A stretch of 64,000 nucleotides of DNA from Pseudidiomarina indica. Lineage in GTDB: Bacteria; Pseudomonadota; Gammaproteobacteria; Enterobacterales; Alteromonadaceae. Each line of letters begins with the position of its first letter. Position 1 is the stretch's first letter. A program made the translations under genes and the position numbers. Of the stretch, positions 35,257 to 42,785 are shown one piece after another. The notes beneath the pieces were generated by a model, which was given only the letters and a program-made list of their open reading frames with translations, was not told where the DNA came from and made no database searches. The stretch spans positions 1 through 64,000 of the forward strand of contig JAJUHK010000001.1 in assembly GCA_029279945.1 (NCBI GenBank), in the 5' to 3' direction.

Positions 35257-37005
35257 CTATACCCGAAACTCGAATTGCTTGCGACGGTACTGCGCCTGTA
35301 AAACGGCATCGTCGATGTCATCAATGTCGCCGGTATGTTTGGCGTGCTGAATATCCTTGCCAACGGCGAGTAGGTCTTCCTTAGATTTGGCTTCGACAAT
35401 TCGCTCGACCATAGCAACGGCGGTTTTGCCAATTCGGCCACCGCCATTCTTAAACCCGCGAATGCTGTCAGCGGTCTCGCAGATGATGCTGCTGGCCATA
35501 TCACGGTCGCAGTTGAAGGCATCAGCTACAGCCAAAATAACTAGTTCTTTGGGTGGTTTGATACCATCAAATGCTTTAACCTGTTCAGCTGGCGCCTTGG
35601 CTACTTCAGGTTCAACCGCTGGCGCTTCTGGCTCAGCAGGGCGTTTTACTTCAGCATCAGCCTTAGCTTTCGCCAAGGCTTCTTGCTCTTGCTGGCGCTG
35701 CTTCAATTCAAGCTGCAGCGCTTTGTAATCCGTGATGCGCTCTTTCACGGTTGCACGGAAATCATCAGCGCGCTTGAGTACTAATTGCTTCACGTCATTG
35801 AATAAAATGCGGTGCTCTTCACCTACCAGCTCCGCGTAAGTTAGTAGGTTTTCGGCGATCACCTCAGCGCGCTCAGTCACATCAATTTTGGCTGCAGCAA
35901 GGGCGTCATCAACTGCTGACTTCAAGCTATCGACCGTCTTCTTACCTTTCATAGCTGCGCCAAAGTCTGGCAACACGCTATCAAGAGTGATGTAAGCATC
36001 GCCAAGAGTTTCTTTGTTCACGCGCTCAACATGCGCCTTGAGCGCATCGGTCGCATCAACACGCAATTGCGCGCGAATCTCGTCTTTACGAGATTTAACC
36101 AACTTGTCCAAAGTGAGACGCTTATCGCGTAACTGGTCTTTCAAGTGGTCAATGGTTTTAAATAGCTCGTCAATGCTCTGTGTTTGCGCTAGGGCATGTT
36201 TCTTGGCCTGCTCAAGTTCATCTTCAGCGCGCTTGCAGAACTTCACCATCACTTCGGCATCAGCAAAATCCTTGTCCGTTTGCAGGTCGGTATTGATAGA
36301 GCTAATGAAGTTGATGGCAGTTTGTTTAAACGTGGCCAGGTTGGTTTCTTTCACCTGACCCTCAACTTTAATCAGCAGCGCCGGCAAATCTTCTGGCGAC
36401 TCACCAACAACCGGCTCAGCCTTAGCCGGTGGCTCAAAGTTGCTTAGGTCATCACGGAACTGCTGCCAGCCTTTCACCAGCTTAGCGCGACGGCCCCGAA
36501 CCGGGGTGTACCACATGTACACCATGTTTTCGCGAGTACCATCAGACACCACGAAAATAGCCTTTTCCGCTTCGGAAACCATTAGTTGGTGTTCTAGCTG
36601 CCAGTAGTATTCAGGGTCCAGCTTTTCATCACGCACGCTTTGTGCAAGACTCTCGCTCCACATTTTGTGCTCAAACACGATGTCGCCCATCATGGTTAAG
36701 CCGTCAAACGATGCAAGGTATTCACCGCACTCGCTCACGCCAACAGCGGGGTACAGCTCCTCGCCGATAAGCTCTTCAACGATTGGGCGAGCTAGAGCTT
36801 CCATTTCGTGGCCTTTGTCGAACAAGAACTTCTGCACGTAGTCGCTGATTTCCTTTTCGGTGCCCAGCGCTTTCATTTCAAGAAGCTCGTTGCGCTTCAT
36901 CTTGCTTGATGCGGCCATCATCACGGGCGCTTCAGATGCCGTGAAATGTTTAGCGCGCGCCGCATGCCACTCTGGTGTACCTTGTTGTAGTTTTAAAATA
37001 CGCAT
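35257..37005 (-). CDS. YqaJ-type exonuclease with long helical C-terminal extension
   Basis: 582 residues from MRILKLQQGTPEWHAARAKHFTASEAP (GAGGA upstream). Residues 1-200 are a YqaJ/lambda-Exo nuclease: ASEAP, the active-site Asp in YLASFDGL and the E-x-K in IVFEHKMW. These enzymes chew one strand to feed RecT. The remaining 380 residues are charged and helical with an Ala/Pro/Glu linker (about 475-505) and a C-terminal domain (PKELVILAVADAFNCDRDMA). Common YqaJ proteins are 200-350 residues, so the extension is unusual. Confidence 0.85.
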   Translation of the reverse strand: MRILKLQQGTPEWHAARAKHFTASEAPVMMAASSKMKRNELLEMKALGTEKEISDYVQKFLFDKGHEMEALARPIVEELIGEELYPAVGVSECGEYLASFDGLTMMGDIVFEHKMWSESLAQSVRDEKLDPEYYWQLEHQLMVSEAEKAIFVVSDGTRENMVYMWYTPVRGRRAKLVKGWQQFRDDLSNFEPPAKAEPVVGESPEDLPALLIKVEGQVKETNLATFKQTAINFISSINTDLQTDKDFADAEVMVKFCKRAEDELEQAKKHALAQTQSIDELFKTIDHLKDQLRDKRLTLDKLVKSRKDEIRAQLRVDATDALKAHVERVNKETLGDAYITLDSVLPDFGAAMKGKKTVDSLKSAVDDALAAAKIDVTERAEVIAENLLTYAELVGEEHRILFNDVKQLVLKRADDFRATVKERITDYKALQLELKQRQQEQEALAKAKADAEVKRPAEPEAPAVEPEVAKAPAEQVKAFDGIKPPKELVILAVADAFNCDRDMASSIICETADSIRGFKNGGGRIGKTAVAMVERIVEAKSKEDLLAVGKDIQHAKHTGDIDDIDDAVLQAQYRRKQFEFRV

Positions 37006-37009
37006 GGTC

Positions 37010-37924
37010 TTATTCCTCGTCCGCTGATTGGTATTCGCCATCGATGGGCGCTTGTTGCTCAATGGCGAGCAGGGTGTCAATCTGGCCATTACTCAGTTGA
37101 TACTTAGCGCTAACCATATCGATGACCTCTTGGGCGCTACGCTGACCGCTATGAATCATCTTGGTCCACTTCGGCAGGAACTCTTTGAACTTATCCTGTG
37201 GATAGGGCTCAAGCTCTGGCACACGTTCAGCAGCACCGCTTGCGCGAGGGTTCAACTCTTTCTCTGGCAAATCATCGAGCTCATCGGCGGAGTACACACC
37301 CAAAATCACATCAGGAGCGTACAGGCGAGCCCAACGCTTCACGGCAAGGTAAGCAAGCTGCTGTTTCGGGTCAGACGCCCATAGGGTAGAGTTGCGAACC
37401 TGCGCTTGGCTCAGAAGCAATTCGAGCACGCGCGGCTCACTTTCGCCTTTAAGGGTTGCCCAAACGCGAACGCCAAGGCCTTTTTCGTCTGCTGGAGTCC
37501 AGTTTGGCGCCTGGTACTGATTGCCTTTATGTGACGTCTTAGTCACGAAGTTGCCAATCACGCGAGACCAGTCACCAAACCACTCGTAGTGAAATGAGTC
37601 TTTCACTTTGGTTGATGAGCACACCACGGCGTTCACCAGCTGCGCTTCATAACCGAGCGTGCCGCTCACGACGTGCGTTTTCTGCGCGACCGCAAACGGA
37701 TTCATGCGCCACTGCGCTGCTTGCATAATGACAGCCATACAGTCAGCAGGGTTACCTTGCAGGTGCATAGGCACCGTGGCACGACCGTTGGCCATCATTT
37801 CAGCTAAGCGACTCATCTGCTCCATGGCCTTGTAATCAAGAACAAGGTCAGTCGTGTTTGAAAATTGATTTGCTGGCGCTTGGTATTGCTCAGCGACTTG
37901 GGTATTTTGATTTTGGTTGCTCAT
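37010..37924 (-). CDS. recT: RecT-family single-strand annealing protein
   Basis: 304 residues. Core motifs QAAQWRMNPFAVAQKTHVVSGTLGYEAQLVNAVV and QLAYLAVKRWARLYAPDVILGVY define RecT. Anneals complementary DNA after the partner exonuclease resects it; part of phage recombination with YqaJ and SSB. GGAGGT lies five bases before the ATG; ATGA overlap with the upstream gene. Confidence 0.93.
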   Translation of the reverse strand: MSNQNQNTQVAEQYQAPANQFSNTTDLVLDYKAMEQMSRLAEMMANGRATVPMHLQGNPADCMAVIMQAAQWRMNPFAVAQKTHVVSGTLGYEAQLVNAVVCSSTKVKDSFHYEWFGDWSRVIGNFVTKTSHKGNQYQAPNWTPADEKGLGVRVWATLKGESEPRVLELLLSQAQVRNSTLWASDPKQQLAYLAVKRWARLYAPDVILGVYSADELDDLPEKELNPRASGAAERVPELEPYPQDKFKEFLPKWTKMIHSGQRSAQEVIDMVSAKYQLSNGQIDTLLAIEQQAPIDGEYQSADEE

Positions 37925-38217
37925 GCAACACCTCCAGTGTTTTCGGTGGTTTCAAATGCACTTGATGCCGGCATGATTTCTTGCATCGTGGTAATGACGC
38001 CGCGCAGGCGCTGCAGAATGAACTTGTCGTTCAGGTCGAATTTGCGGGTTAACAGCACCGCATCATCTTCATCAACAACAAGCTCGATATGGTCGCCGCT
38101 AACTTTCATGTGGCCGCTAAACTGGCGGCAACGCATAAGTGCGGCATGGTGAGTTGCGACTTGGTCAATCAGATCGTTCAGATTTAGTTCGTACAACGCT
38201 TGAGAAGCCTGAGTCAT
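37921..38217 (-). CDS. Small phage protein, first gene of leftward operon
   Basis: 98 residues from MTQASQALYELNLNDLIDQVATHHAAL (GGGAG ten bases upstream). Mixed composition, with FSGHMKVSGDHIELVVDEDDAVLL in the middle. Not recognised. It overlaps recT by four bases and is preceded by an untranslated leader of nearly 300 bases. Confidence 0.65.
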   Translation of the reverse strand: MTQASQALYELNLNDLIDQVATHHAALMRCRQFSGHMKVSGDHIELVVDEDDAVLLTRKFDLNDKFILQRLRGVITTMQEIMPASSAFETTENTGGVA

Positions 38218-38242
38218 TTGGCTATACTCCCTGTTGGTTGAA

Positions 38243-38302
38243 GGGTGATTGCTCACCCGGTTTGCCTGAGCCCAGTTGGATTGCCGTCCGCTGGGCTTTT
38301 TT
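38243..38302 (+). terminator. Two hairpins and U-tract on the plus strand
   Basis: GGGTGA/TCACCC (38243-38248, 38253-38258, loop TTGC) is followed by AGCCCAG (38269-38275) pairing with CTGGGCT (38291-38297), then six T. This is a strong rightward terminator, antisense to the leader of the leftward operon. It may stop rightward read-through from int, or be the end of a short antisense RNA. No plus-strand gene precedes it closely. Confidence 0.65.
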
Positions 38303-38499
38303 CATTTCTGCGAATCACACTCCGCATTGCCAAGCGCTCTCAGTTCGTGTGGATTCTTAGAGGGCTGGGATAAGAAGCCCGAACCAAGAACGCTTGAAAA
38401 TGCGCCGCCTCCCGGCGGTGTCAGCTTCATTACAAAGCCAATTGCATTTCGCTCCCTCCATTCGCTGTTTAAATGCGATGAAGTTGCCTTGCGTTATCT

Positions 38500-38528
38500 A
38501 AGTTAGGAAAACAGAACCTTTTTGTCAA
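38500..38528 (-). promoter_or_regulatory. PL: promoter of the leftward early operon
   Basis: Read leftward: TTGACA (38528-38523), a spacer of 17 bases, and TAACTT (38505-38500). The -35 is perfect and the -10 weak. Repressor-type sites overlap the spacer and lie just upstream, as expected for a lytic promoter silenced by CI. It drives the genes from 38217 to 32926. Confidence 0.7.
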
Positions 38529-38551
38529 TAACAAAATTCGTAAAACAGAAC
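38502..38551. promoter_or_regulatory. OL: two CI-type operators around PL
   Basis: GTTAGG-AAAA-CAGAAC (38502-38517) and ATTCGT-AAAA-CAGAAC (38536-38551) share a perfect CAGAAC half and spacing with the palindrome GTTCTG-TTAT-CAGAAC between cI and cro. One overlaps the PL spacer and the other lies upstream of its -35. The left halves are degenerate (4/6 and 3/6). Confidence 0.6.
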
Positions 38552-38632
38552 ATTTATTTTATGGCTTTGTTTTTGTGCTTGGTTAGGGCATGATTAAAAC
38601 GCCGATATTTAAAGGCGTTAAAGGGAGATTTG

Positions 38633-39304
38633 ATGATGAGATTATTTGGAATTATTTTTTTAGCTTTGGCCGTATCGGGGTGTGCGCAGCAGAAGTTTAA
38701 CTACACGCCAAAATACGAAAACTTAAGCTATCCACCCACTGGTGAAGTCGTAACAGCACACTTGGGTGAGCGGATGTTGATTCAGGGGCTTCGCATCGAT
38801 ACAGAAGCGGTTCGAGTTAAAAACACAGACACTTTTGGCCTCGCATATACAGTTACGCCAGGCACGTTCTTAAAGCATGGCGAAGATGAACGACGAATCT
38901 ATTACCACGCTCATACAGGGGAAGGAGCTGGCATTGTTACTTCAGCAGCACTGGCAGATCCATTTTCTGGGGTAATGGTCGATAAAAAATCAAACGAATT
39001 CTGCATAGTATCGGTGTATGGAACATACTCATGTAGCGATGACACCGAATTTGAGCTGGTAGAAATCCCTGTAATTCGTAGTGACAACATGCAACAGACG
39101 CTAATTTACAGCGGCCGAGTAGGTAACAAGATCAACGTTGTTTATCGTGAGTTTCAGGGTGACACCATTCGCCAGGCGTTCACCAATGCTGTCGAGTATG
39201 ACTTATCTGAGTCAGACGTTATTGGTTACAAAGGGGCAAGAATAAAGGTTATAGAAGCAACAAATCAGCAAATCACTTACGAGGTGATTAGCAATTTTAA
39301 TTAA
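38633..39304 (+). CDS. Prophage lipoprotein (moron candidate)
   Basis: About 223 residues with a lipoprotein signal (LAVSGC, Cys about 17-18), GGGAG upstream. The mature region is beta-rich, with a paired Cys (FCIVSVYGTYSCSDD). Transcribed opposite to the flanking phage genes and isolated between PL and a hairpin, the usual setting of a moron expressed in the lysogen. Family unknown; an envelope role such as receptor masking is speculative. Confidence 0.7.
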   Translation: MMRLFGIIFLALAVSGCAQQKFNYTPKYENLSYPPTGEVVTAHLGERMLIQGLRIDTEAVRVKNTDTFGLAYTVTPGTFLKHGEDERRIYYHAHTGEGAGIVTSAALADPFSGVMVDKKSNEFCIVSVYGTYSCSDDTEFELVEIPVIRSDNMQQTLIYSGRVGNKINVVYREFQGDTIRQAFTNAVEYDLSESDVIGYKGARIKVIEATNQQITYEVISNFN

Positions 39305-39323
39305 GGCCTGCTAGCGCAGGCCT
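39304..39323. terminator. Hairpin between convergent lipoprotein genes
   Basis: AGGCCTGC, loop TAGC, GCAGGCCT: a perfect 8-bp stem between the two convergent genes. T-runs are weak on both sides, so termination may be partial. Confidence 0.55.
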
Positions 39324-39328
39324 ACTGC

Positions 39329-39658
39329 TTACATTGAGATATCTTCTAAGTACCACTTCTTATCATACTTAGAGTGGCGCAACGTTAGGCTGTAGTTTGT
39401 TCTAGTCATTGCGCCAAAACCATTCTGCGCATCGACATAGCCACGAACGTGAAACTTGCAGTCATCCATGATTGATACATAAACACCCTTATCCGACATC
39501 CATGGAAAATCAGCTGTTGATGGTGCTCGAAGTCGCTGCTCCACAAATTTTTTACCCATAACGTACGCCATAGATTTATCTTGGCATGGGTCTTTCGGTT
39601 TGCTCTCTGAACACCCAACAAGCGACAAGGCAATTGCGATTGGTAATAGTACTTTCAC
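39329..39658 (-). CDS. Small prophage lipoprotein
   Basis: 109 residues; signal ends in LVGC (lipobox). Mature part has three further Cys and the stretch KKFVEQRLRAPSTADFPW, a pattern I have seen repeatedly in small phage or plasmid lipoproteins, then YSLTLRHSKYDKKWYLEDI at the end. Convergent with the preceding lipoprotein. Function unknown. Confidence 0.7.
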   Translation of the reverse strand: MKVLLPIAIALSLVGCSESKPKDPCQDKSMAYVMGKKFVEQRLRAPSTADFPWMSDKGVYVSIMDDCKFHVRGYVDAQNGFGAMTRTNYSLTLRHSKYDKKWYLEDISM

Positions 39659-39732
39659 TGGTACTCTCCATGTTTTATGACGATGAAATAATAAGTTAAC
39701 ATAAATGCAACTGCCATGTCGCTATTCAGACA

Positions 39733-39918
39733 TTACATAAAGTTCCACTCCGGCTGGCGCGTGCTGATGGTGATTTCACCTGCAGCTGAAGCAACGTGCT
39801 GGCGCAGTTCGTCACCAGTGGAAGCGTCAAGCTGCAGCTGATGATTTACCGTTACCAATTCACCGCTTTTGGTTAACACCTGGTAACTCACATACACCGC
39901 GCAAATATCGTTATTCAT
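39733..39918 (-). CDS. Small phage protein, unknown function
   Basis: About 61 residues from MNNDICAVYVSYQVLTKSGELVTVNHQLQL; GAGG lies nine bases upstream of this ATG. The open frame continues upstream to 40062, but that extension has no good start signal and looks non-coding. No family recognised. Confidence 0.45.
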   Translation of the reverse strand: MNNDICAVYVSYQVLTKSGELVTVNHQLQLDASTGDELRQHVASAAGEITISTRQPEWNFM

Positions 39919-40239
39919 TTTCCAGTTCCTCATTTGGTTGATGAAGACCTGAACCCATGGATTCATACCTGAGGCGGCCACTCCCCAGGGTGGTCGATTG
40001 ATTGACCAGTCAAGTTGGAGTGTATATTGCCACGTTTTTATTTTTGCTCTACAAAATCGCAACAGTTTGAATTTAATAGGCTTTACTGGTTAACGCGAGG
40101 GTGAAACGACGGGTTTAATAGAAGTAAGGCGCCAGCTGCAGTGGCTAGTGATTGGGTAGGGCGGCGACAACGGTCACCAAAAAGAGAGGGCGCATACCAC
40201 AATTTGCGATATATGCTACTCAATACTCATCGATGATAT
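39919..40239. other. Non-coding stretch downstream of the Rex-like pair
   Basis: About 320 bases with no supported gene. It contains TTGACCAGTCAA (40002-40013), a 12-base near-palindrome whose minus-strand TTGACT could be a -35 for the small gene at 39733. No clear terminator for the upstream cI operon was found. Confidence 0.4.
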
Positions 40240-40899
40240 TTAGGGTTTATTCTCAGTTTCACTGTTATCCTTATCAGCATCATCCATTCGATTGCTGACT
40301 ATTGCACGCTCAATATTACCAACGAGCTCAATAAGTTTAGCAGTTTCACTGTTATCCTTATCAGCATCATCCATTCGATGGCTTACTATCGATCGGCCTA
40401 AATTACCAACCAACTCGATAATTTCAATTACCAAAATAAAGCAATAAAACATTGCAGTGCCGAAGATAAAATTGAACAACAAGCCAGGCTCACTGGGCTT
40501 GAATATAGAGTTCAAAAGCAATACCACAACGATTAGCGACAATGGGTAACCAAAATTGAAAGGTAGCGATTTCAGCAACGACTCATTTTCTTTAAAAACG
40601 TGATCGGGAATAGAGTAGGGCAACAAAAATGTTAAAGCATAAGCCCCTAGCGCAAAACCAACAAAATCAGGGAAAACATCTGATATCACTGAAGATGGAG
40701 AAAAGTTAAAACCTATAACAGCTGTTAAGATCATTGCAGCCAGTGACATTAATGCGGCGTAAAAGACATCTTTAAAGATACATTCAAGCCATAGTGTATT
40801 TGGAGCGATTCTTGTAATGTATTCTGGCTTGCCATCTAAAACATATGCGTTAGCAAATTTTATTAGCAAGCCGAGTATCGGAATATTGTAACGCTTCAC
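40240..40899 (-). CDS. Four-helix membrane protein behind cI (RexB-like position)
   Basis: 219 residues. Four hydrophobic segments at about 45-66, 74-96, 115-135 and 141-163 predict four transmembrane helices; the last 55 residues are a soluble tail made of two near-identical 29-residue repeats ending RMDDADKDNSET. Third gene of a tight leftward unit cI - 303-residue protein - this gene (gaps 17 and 27 bases). Lambda rexB, also a 4-TM protein, holds the same place. Likely made in the lysogen. No sequence family recognised. Confidence 0.75.
   Translation of the reverse strand: MKRYNIPILGLLIKFANAYVLDGKPEYITRIAPNTLWLECIFKDVFYAALMSLAAMILTAVIGFNFSPSSVISDVFPDFVGFALGAYALTFLLPYSIPDHVFKENESLLKSLPFNFGYPLSLIVVVLLLNSIFKPSEPGLLFNFIFGTAMFYCFILVIEIIELVGNLGRSIVSHRMDDADKDNSETAKLIELVGNIERAIVSNRMDDADKDNSETENKP
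40254..40379. repeat. 39-bp direct repeat in the membrane-protein tail
   Basis: An identical 39-base segment occurs at 40254-40292 and 40341-40379, period 87 bases (29 codons). Adjacent bases are similar but diverged, so only part of the duplicated unit is kept identical. Confidence 0.85.
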
Positions 40900-40926
40900 A
40901 AGTATACACCTCCATGCCCCAAAATT

Positions 40927-41838
40927 TTAAACATCTTTGTTAGAGGCTCTATTCCACGCTGAGGTAATAGTCTGCTTTATCTTACTGATTATGTCACCTT
41001 CTTTCATATTTTTAGTTATTCGTATTGATCGCTCCTCAACTGGGTGGTCTTTAGAAAAATATGACTTTAACTTTGATGTTGCTGGATCAATATATCGCGC
41101 TTTTGCATGCCCCCACCGAGATGCTAGTTCTATGTATGCTTTGGTAAAGTCGCTTAATCCATCAATATAACCTTCTTCACCACCGGATTCTTTGTATTCC
41201 ATTGAGTGAACGCCGCGGCTCTGCAGTTCTTTCTCAATTTTCCTTGCGCTACCTTTAAGCGCGTTATTGGGATTAGAGAATGTGAGTTTAACCTCAACTC
41301 TTTTAATGCTTTTAGCGACGAATAACTCGCTGTAAGAGTTCGCCTCTGTGAGAACATGGCAGTTAAAACTGTGCGTTTTAAAGGTATTGTGAAGCGGCTG
41401 TTGAAAGATGTTCGTTAACGCGTCTTCCAACGCAAGTACGCTGGGAAAGCCTGATCCTTGGATGGCCATCACGTGTTTATTGAAATCGAATACGAACATA
41501 AATTTTCTTTTCGATGAGACCCCTGCCTTGCCATCGCTTTCACTAAAAAGCTCTTCCCCAGTGTAAAAATCGTCAACCTGTCTAACCTTGTTGTATCTGA
41601 CGAGCGTTCCAAACGCTAAATCTGGTTGAACTTTTACAGAGTCAAAAACAAGATAATATTCAGAGCGCTTCAAGCGATGCCCAAGTTCGTGAAGTTTCTT
41701 TTCTTCTCTGGCCTTATCTACCAATCTTGAAAGCTCAGTAAAAAGCTTTTTGTAACCCTCTTGGCCAATAAAGCCAGGCCCTCCCTGTCTCTTTGTTTTC
41801 AAAGGTAAGACTTGCATATTGACGTACATGATAGGCAT
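40927..41838 (-). CDS. 303-residue soluble protein behind cI (RexA-like position)
   Basis: 303 residues, no signal or transmembrane segment; AAGGAA eight bases before the ATG. Starts 17 bases after the cI stop, so probably cotranscribed with it. Mixed alpha/beta with KRKFMFVFDFNKHVMAIQ near the middle and KRVEVKLTF at about 180-190. The size, place and pattern of a beta-strand VKVEAKL-like segment recall lambda RexA, the soluble sensor of the Rex system; DUF4747-type proteins are another faint resemblance. No confident family assignment. Confidence 0.72.
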   Translation of the reverse strand: MPIMYVNMQVLPLKTKRQGGPGFIGQEGYKKLFTELSRLVDKAREEKKLHELGHRLKRSEYYLVFDSVKVQPDLAFGTLVRYNKVRQVDDFYTGEELFSESDGKAGVSSKRKFMFVFDFNKHVMAIQGSGFPSVLALEDALTNIFQQPLHNTFKTHSFNCHVLTEANSYSELFVAKSIKRVEVKLTFSNPNNALKGSARKIEKELQSRGVHSMEYKESGGEEGYIDGLSDFTKAYIELASRWGHAKARYIDPATSKLKSYFSKDHPVEERSIRITKNMKEGDIISKIKQTITSAWNRASNKDV

Positions 41839-41855
41839 GACTAGTTTCCTTATTG

Positions 41856-42467
41856 TTATAACTCACCAATCCGCAGTACGACGCGGCCAACCACTTCAAT
41901 GGCATCCTGCTTGTTTGGTGGTAGGGTTTCATCAGGAACTGCAGCGGTGTTATCTGAGCGCAGCAGTAGTCCGTTGATACGTTTAAATAAACGCTTGATG
42001 ATGAGCGCATCGGCATAGCGCACGATGTAAACCTTGCCATCTTTCACTTCACGGTCGTGTGTATCGACCACCAAAACGTCACCCTCGCGAATGCTTGGCG
42101 ACATCGAGTCATCTGGGGCAGGCATCCAATACAGCGATTCTAGATCGAGGTTTTGGGTTTCGAGCATTTCCTTTTGGAACGGCTTGTCGGGCCCACCGGT
42201 CATTAAGCTCGGAATTGGGTAAGAGTCAGATAGATGAATTGAATCTGGATCAAGAGGTATCAATTCACCGCCATCCAAAAGCCAATTAGGAGTAACCTTC
42301 AGCGCATCCGCTAGCGCAAGTAAATTTTTACCTTTGGGTACGGTGTATCCGTTGAGCCAACCATGGACGGTGCTCTTAGATGCACCGGTTGCTCTGACCA
42401 AGTCAACCTGCTTTAACTTCAGGTCTTTTACTCTGAGTTTTATTCTATCGCTTATCATAGAATTCAT
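41856..42467 (-). CDS. cI: CI-type repressor (XRE helix-turn-helix plus S24 peptidase)
   Basis: About 203 residues. N-terminal helix-turn-helix KLKQVDLVRATGASKSTVHGWLNGY; C-terminal LexA-like domain with catalytic Ser in DDSMSPSIREGDVLVVD and Lys in YADALIIKRLF. It maintains lysogeny and would be inactivated through RecA. The usual Ala-Gly cleavage pair is not obvious; the linker has MTGGP. Divergent from cro, with palindromic operators between. Start may be 42467 or 42458. Confidence 0.9.
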   Translation of the reverse strand: MNSMISDRIKLRVKDLKLKQVDLVRATGASKSTVHGWLNGYTVPKGKNLLALADALKVTPNWLLDGGELIPLDPDSIHLSDSYPIPSLMTGGPDKPFQKEMLETQNLDLESLYWMPAPDDSMSPSIREGDVLVVDTHDREVKDGKVYIVRYADALIIKRLFKRINGLLLRSDNTAAVPDETLPPNKQDAIEVVGRVVLRIGEL

Positions 42468-42477
42468 CTTATCCGAA

Positions 42478-42552
42478 CTTCTGGTTCTGAAACTCAATCA
42501 TTTTGGTTCTTGACCAACTCAAATTTTGCGTATAGAGTTCTGTTATCAGAAC
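42478..42552. promoter_or_regulatory. OR/PR region between cI and cro
   Basis: Perfect palindrome GTTCTGTTATCAGAAC (42537-42552); a second palindrome TTGGTTCTTGACCAA (42503-42517); and a weaker CTTCTG-GTTC-TGAAAC (42478-42493). PR for cro: TTGACC (42510-42515) with TATAGA (42531-42536) or TAGAGT (42533-42538). The first site lies directly downstream of the -10 and the second covers the -35: a lambda-like three-site operator. Confidence 0.65.
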
Positions 42553-42569
42553 ATTTGAGCGAGGTAAAA

Positions 42570-42785
42570 ATGACCAAAACAGAAGCTATTGAGTTTTTAG
42601 GCTCACAAGCAGCGTTAGGCCGTCTATTGAACCGCGCCAAATCTACCGTATCGGATTGGCCTGAAAAGCTACCCCGCGGTGTGCAATTTGAGCTCCACGT
42701 AAAGACAGGCGGCAAACTGTCAGTGGATGCGGAGTTTATTAACCAACCCTTCGACCAAAGGATAGAGAACAATGCGACAGCCTGA
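42570..42785 (+). CDS. cro: Cro/YdaS-type regulator
   Basis: 71 residues from MTKTEAIEFLGSQAALGRLLNRAKSTVSDW, a YdaS/Cro helix-turn-helix with LPRGVQFELHVKTGGKL after it. GAGGT five bases before the ATG. First gene of the rightward operon; should turn off CI synthesis during lytic growth. Overlaps the next gene by 14 bases. Confidence 0.85.
   Translation: MTKTEAIEFLGSQAALGRLLNRAKSTVSDWPEKLPRGVQFELHVKTGGKLSVDAEFINQPFDQRIENNATA

Noticed and set aside
39919-40062. N-terminal extension of the small gene at 39733
   Set aside because: The longer frame has no ribosome site and an atypical Trp-rich composition; the internal ATG at 39918 has GAGG upstream.
40240-41838. Calling the cI-linked pair a Kiwa system
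   Set aside because: Sizes and four-helix topology agree, but gene order is reversed and no DUF4868 motif could be shown; the Rex comparison fits better.
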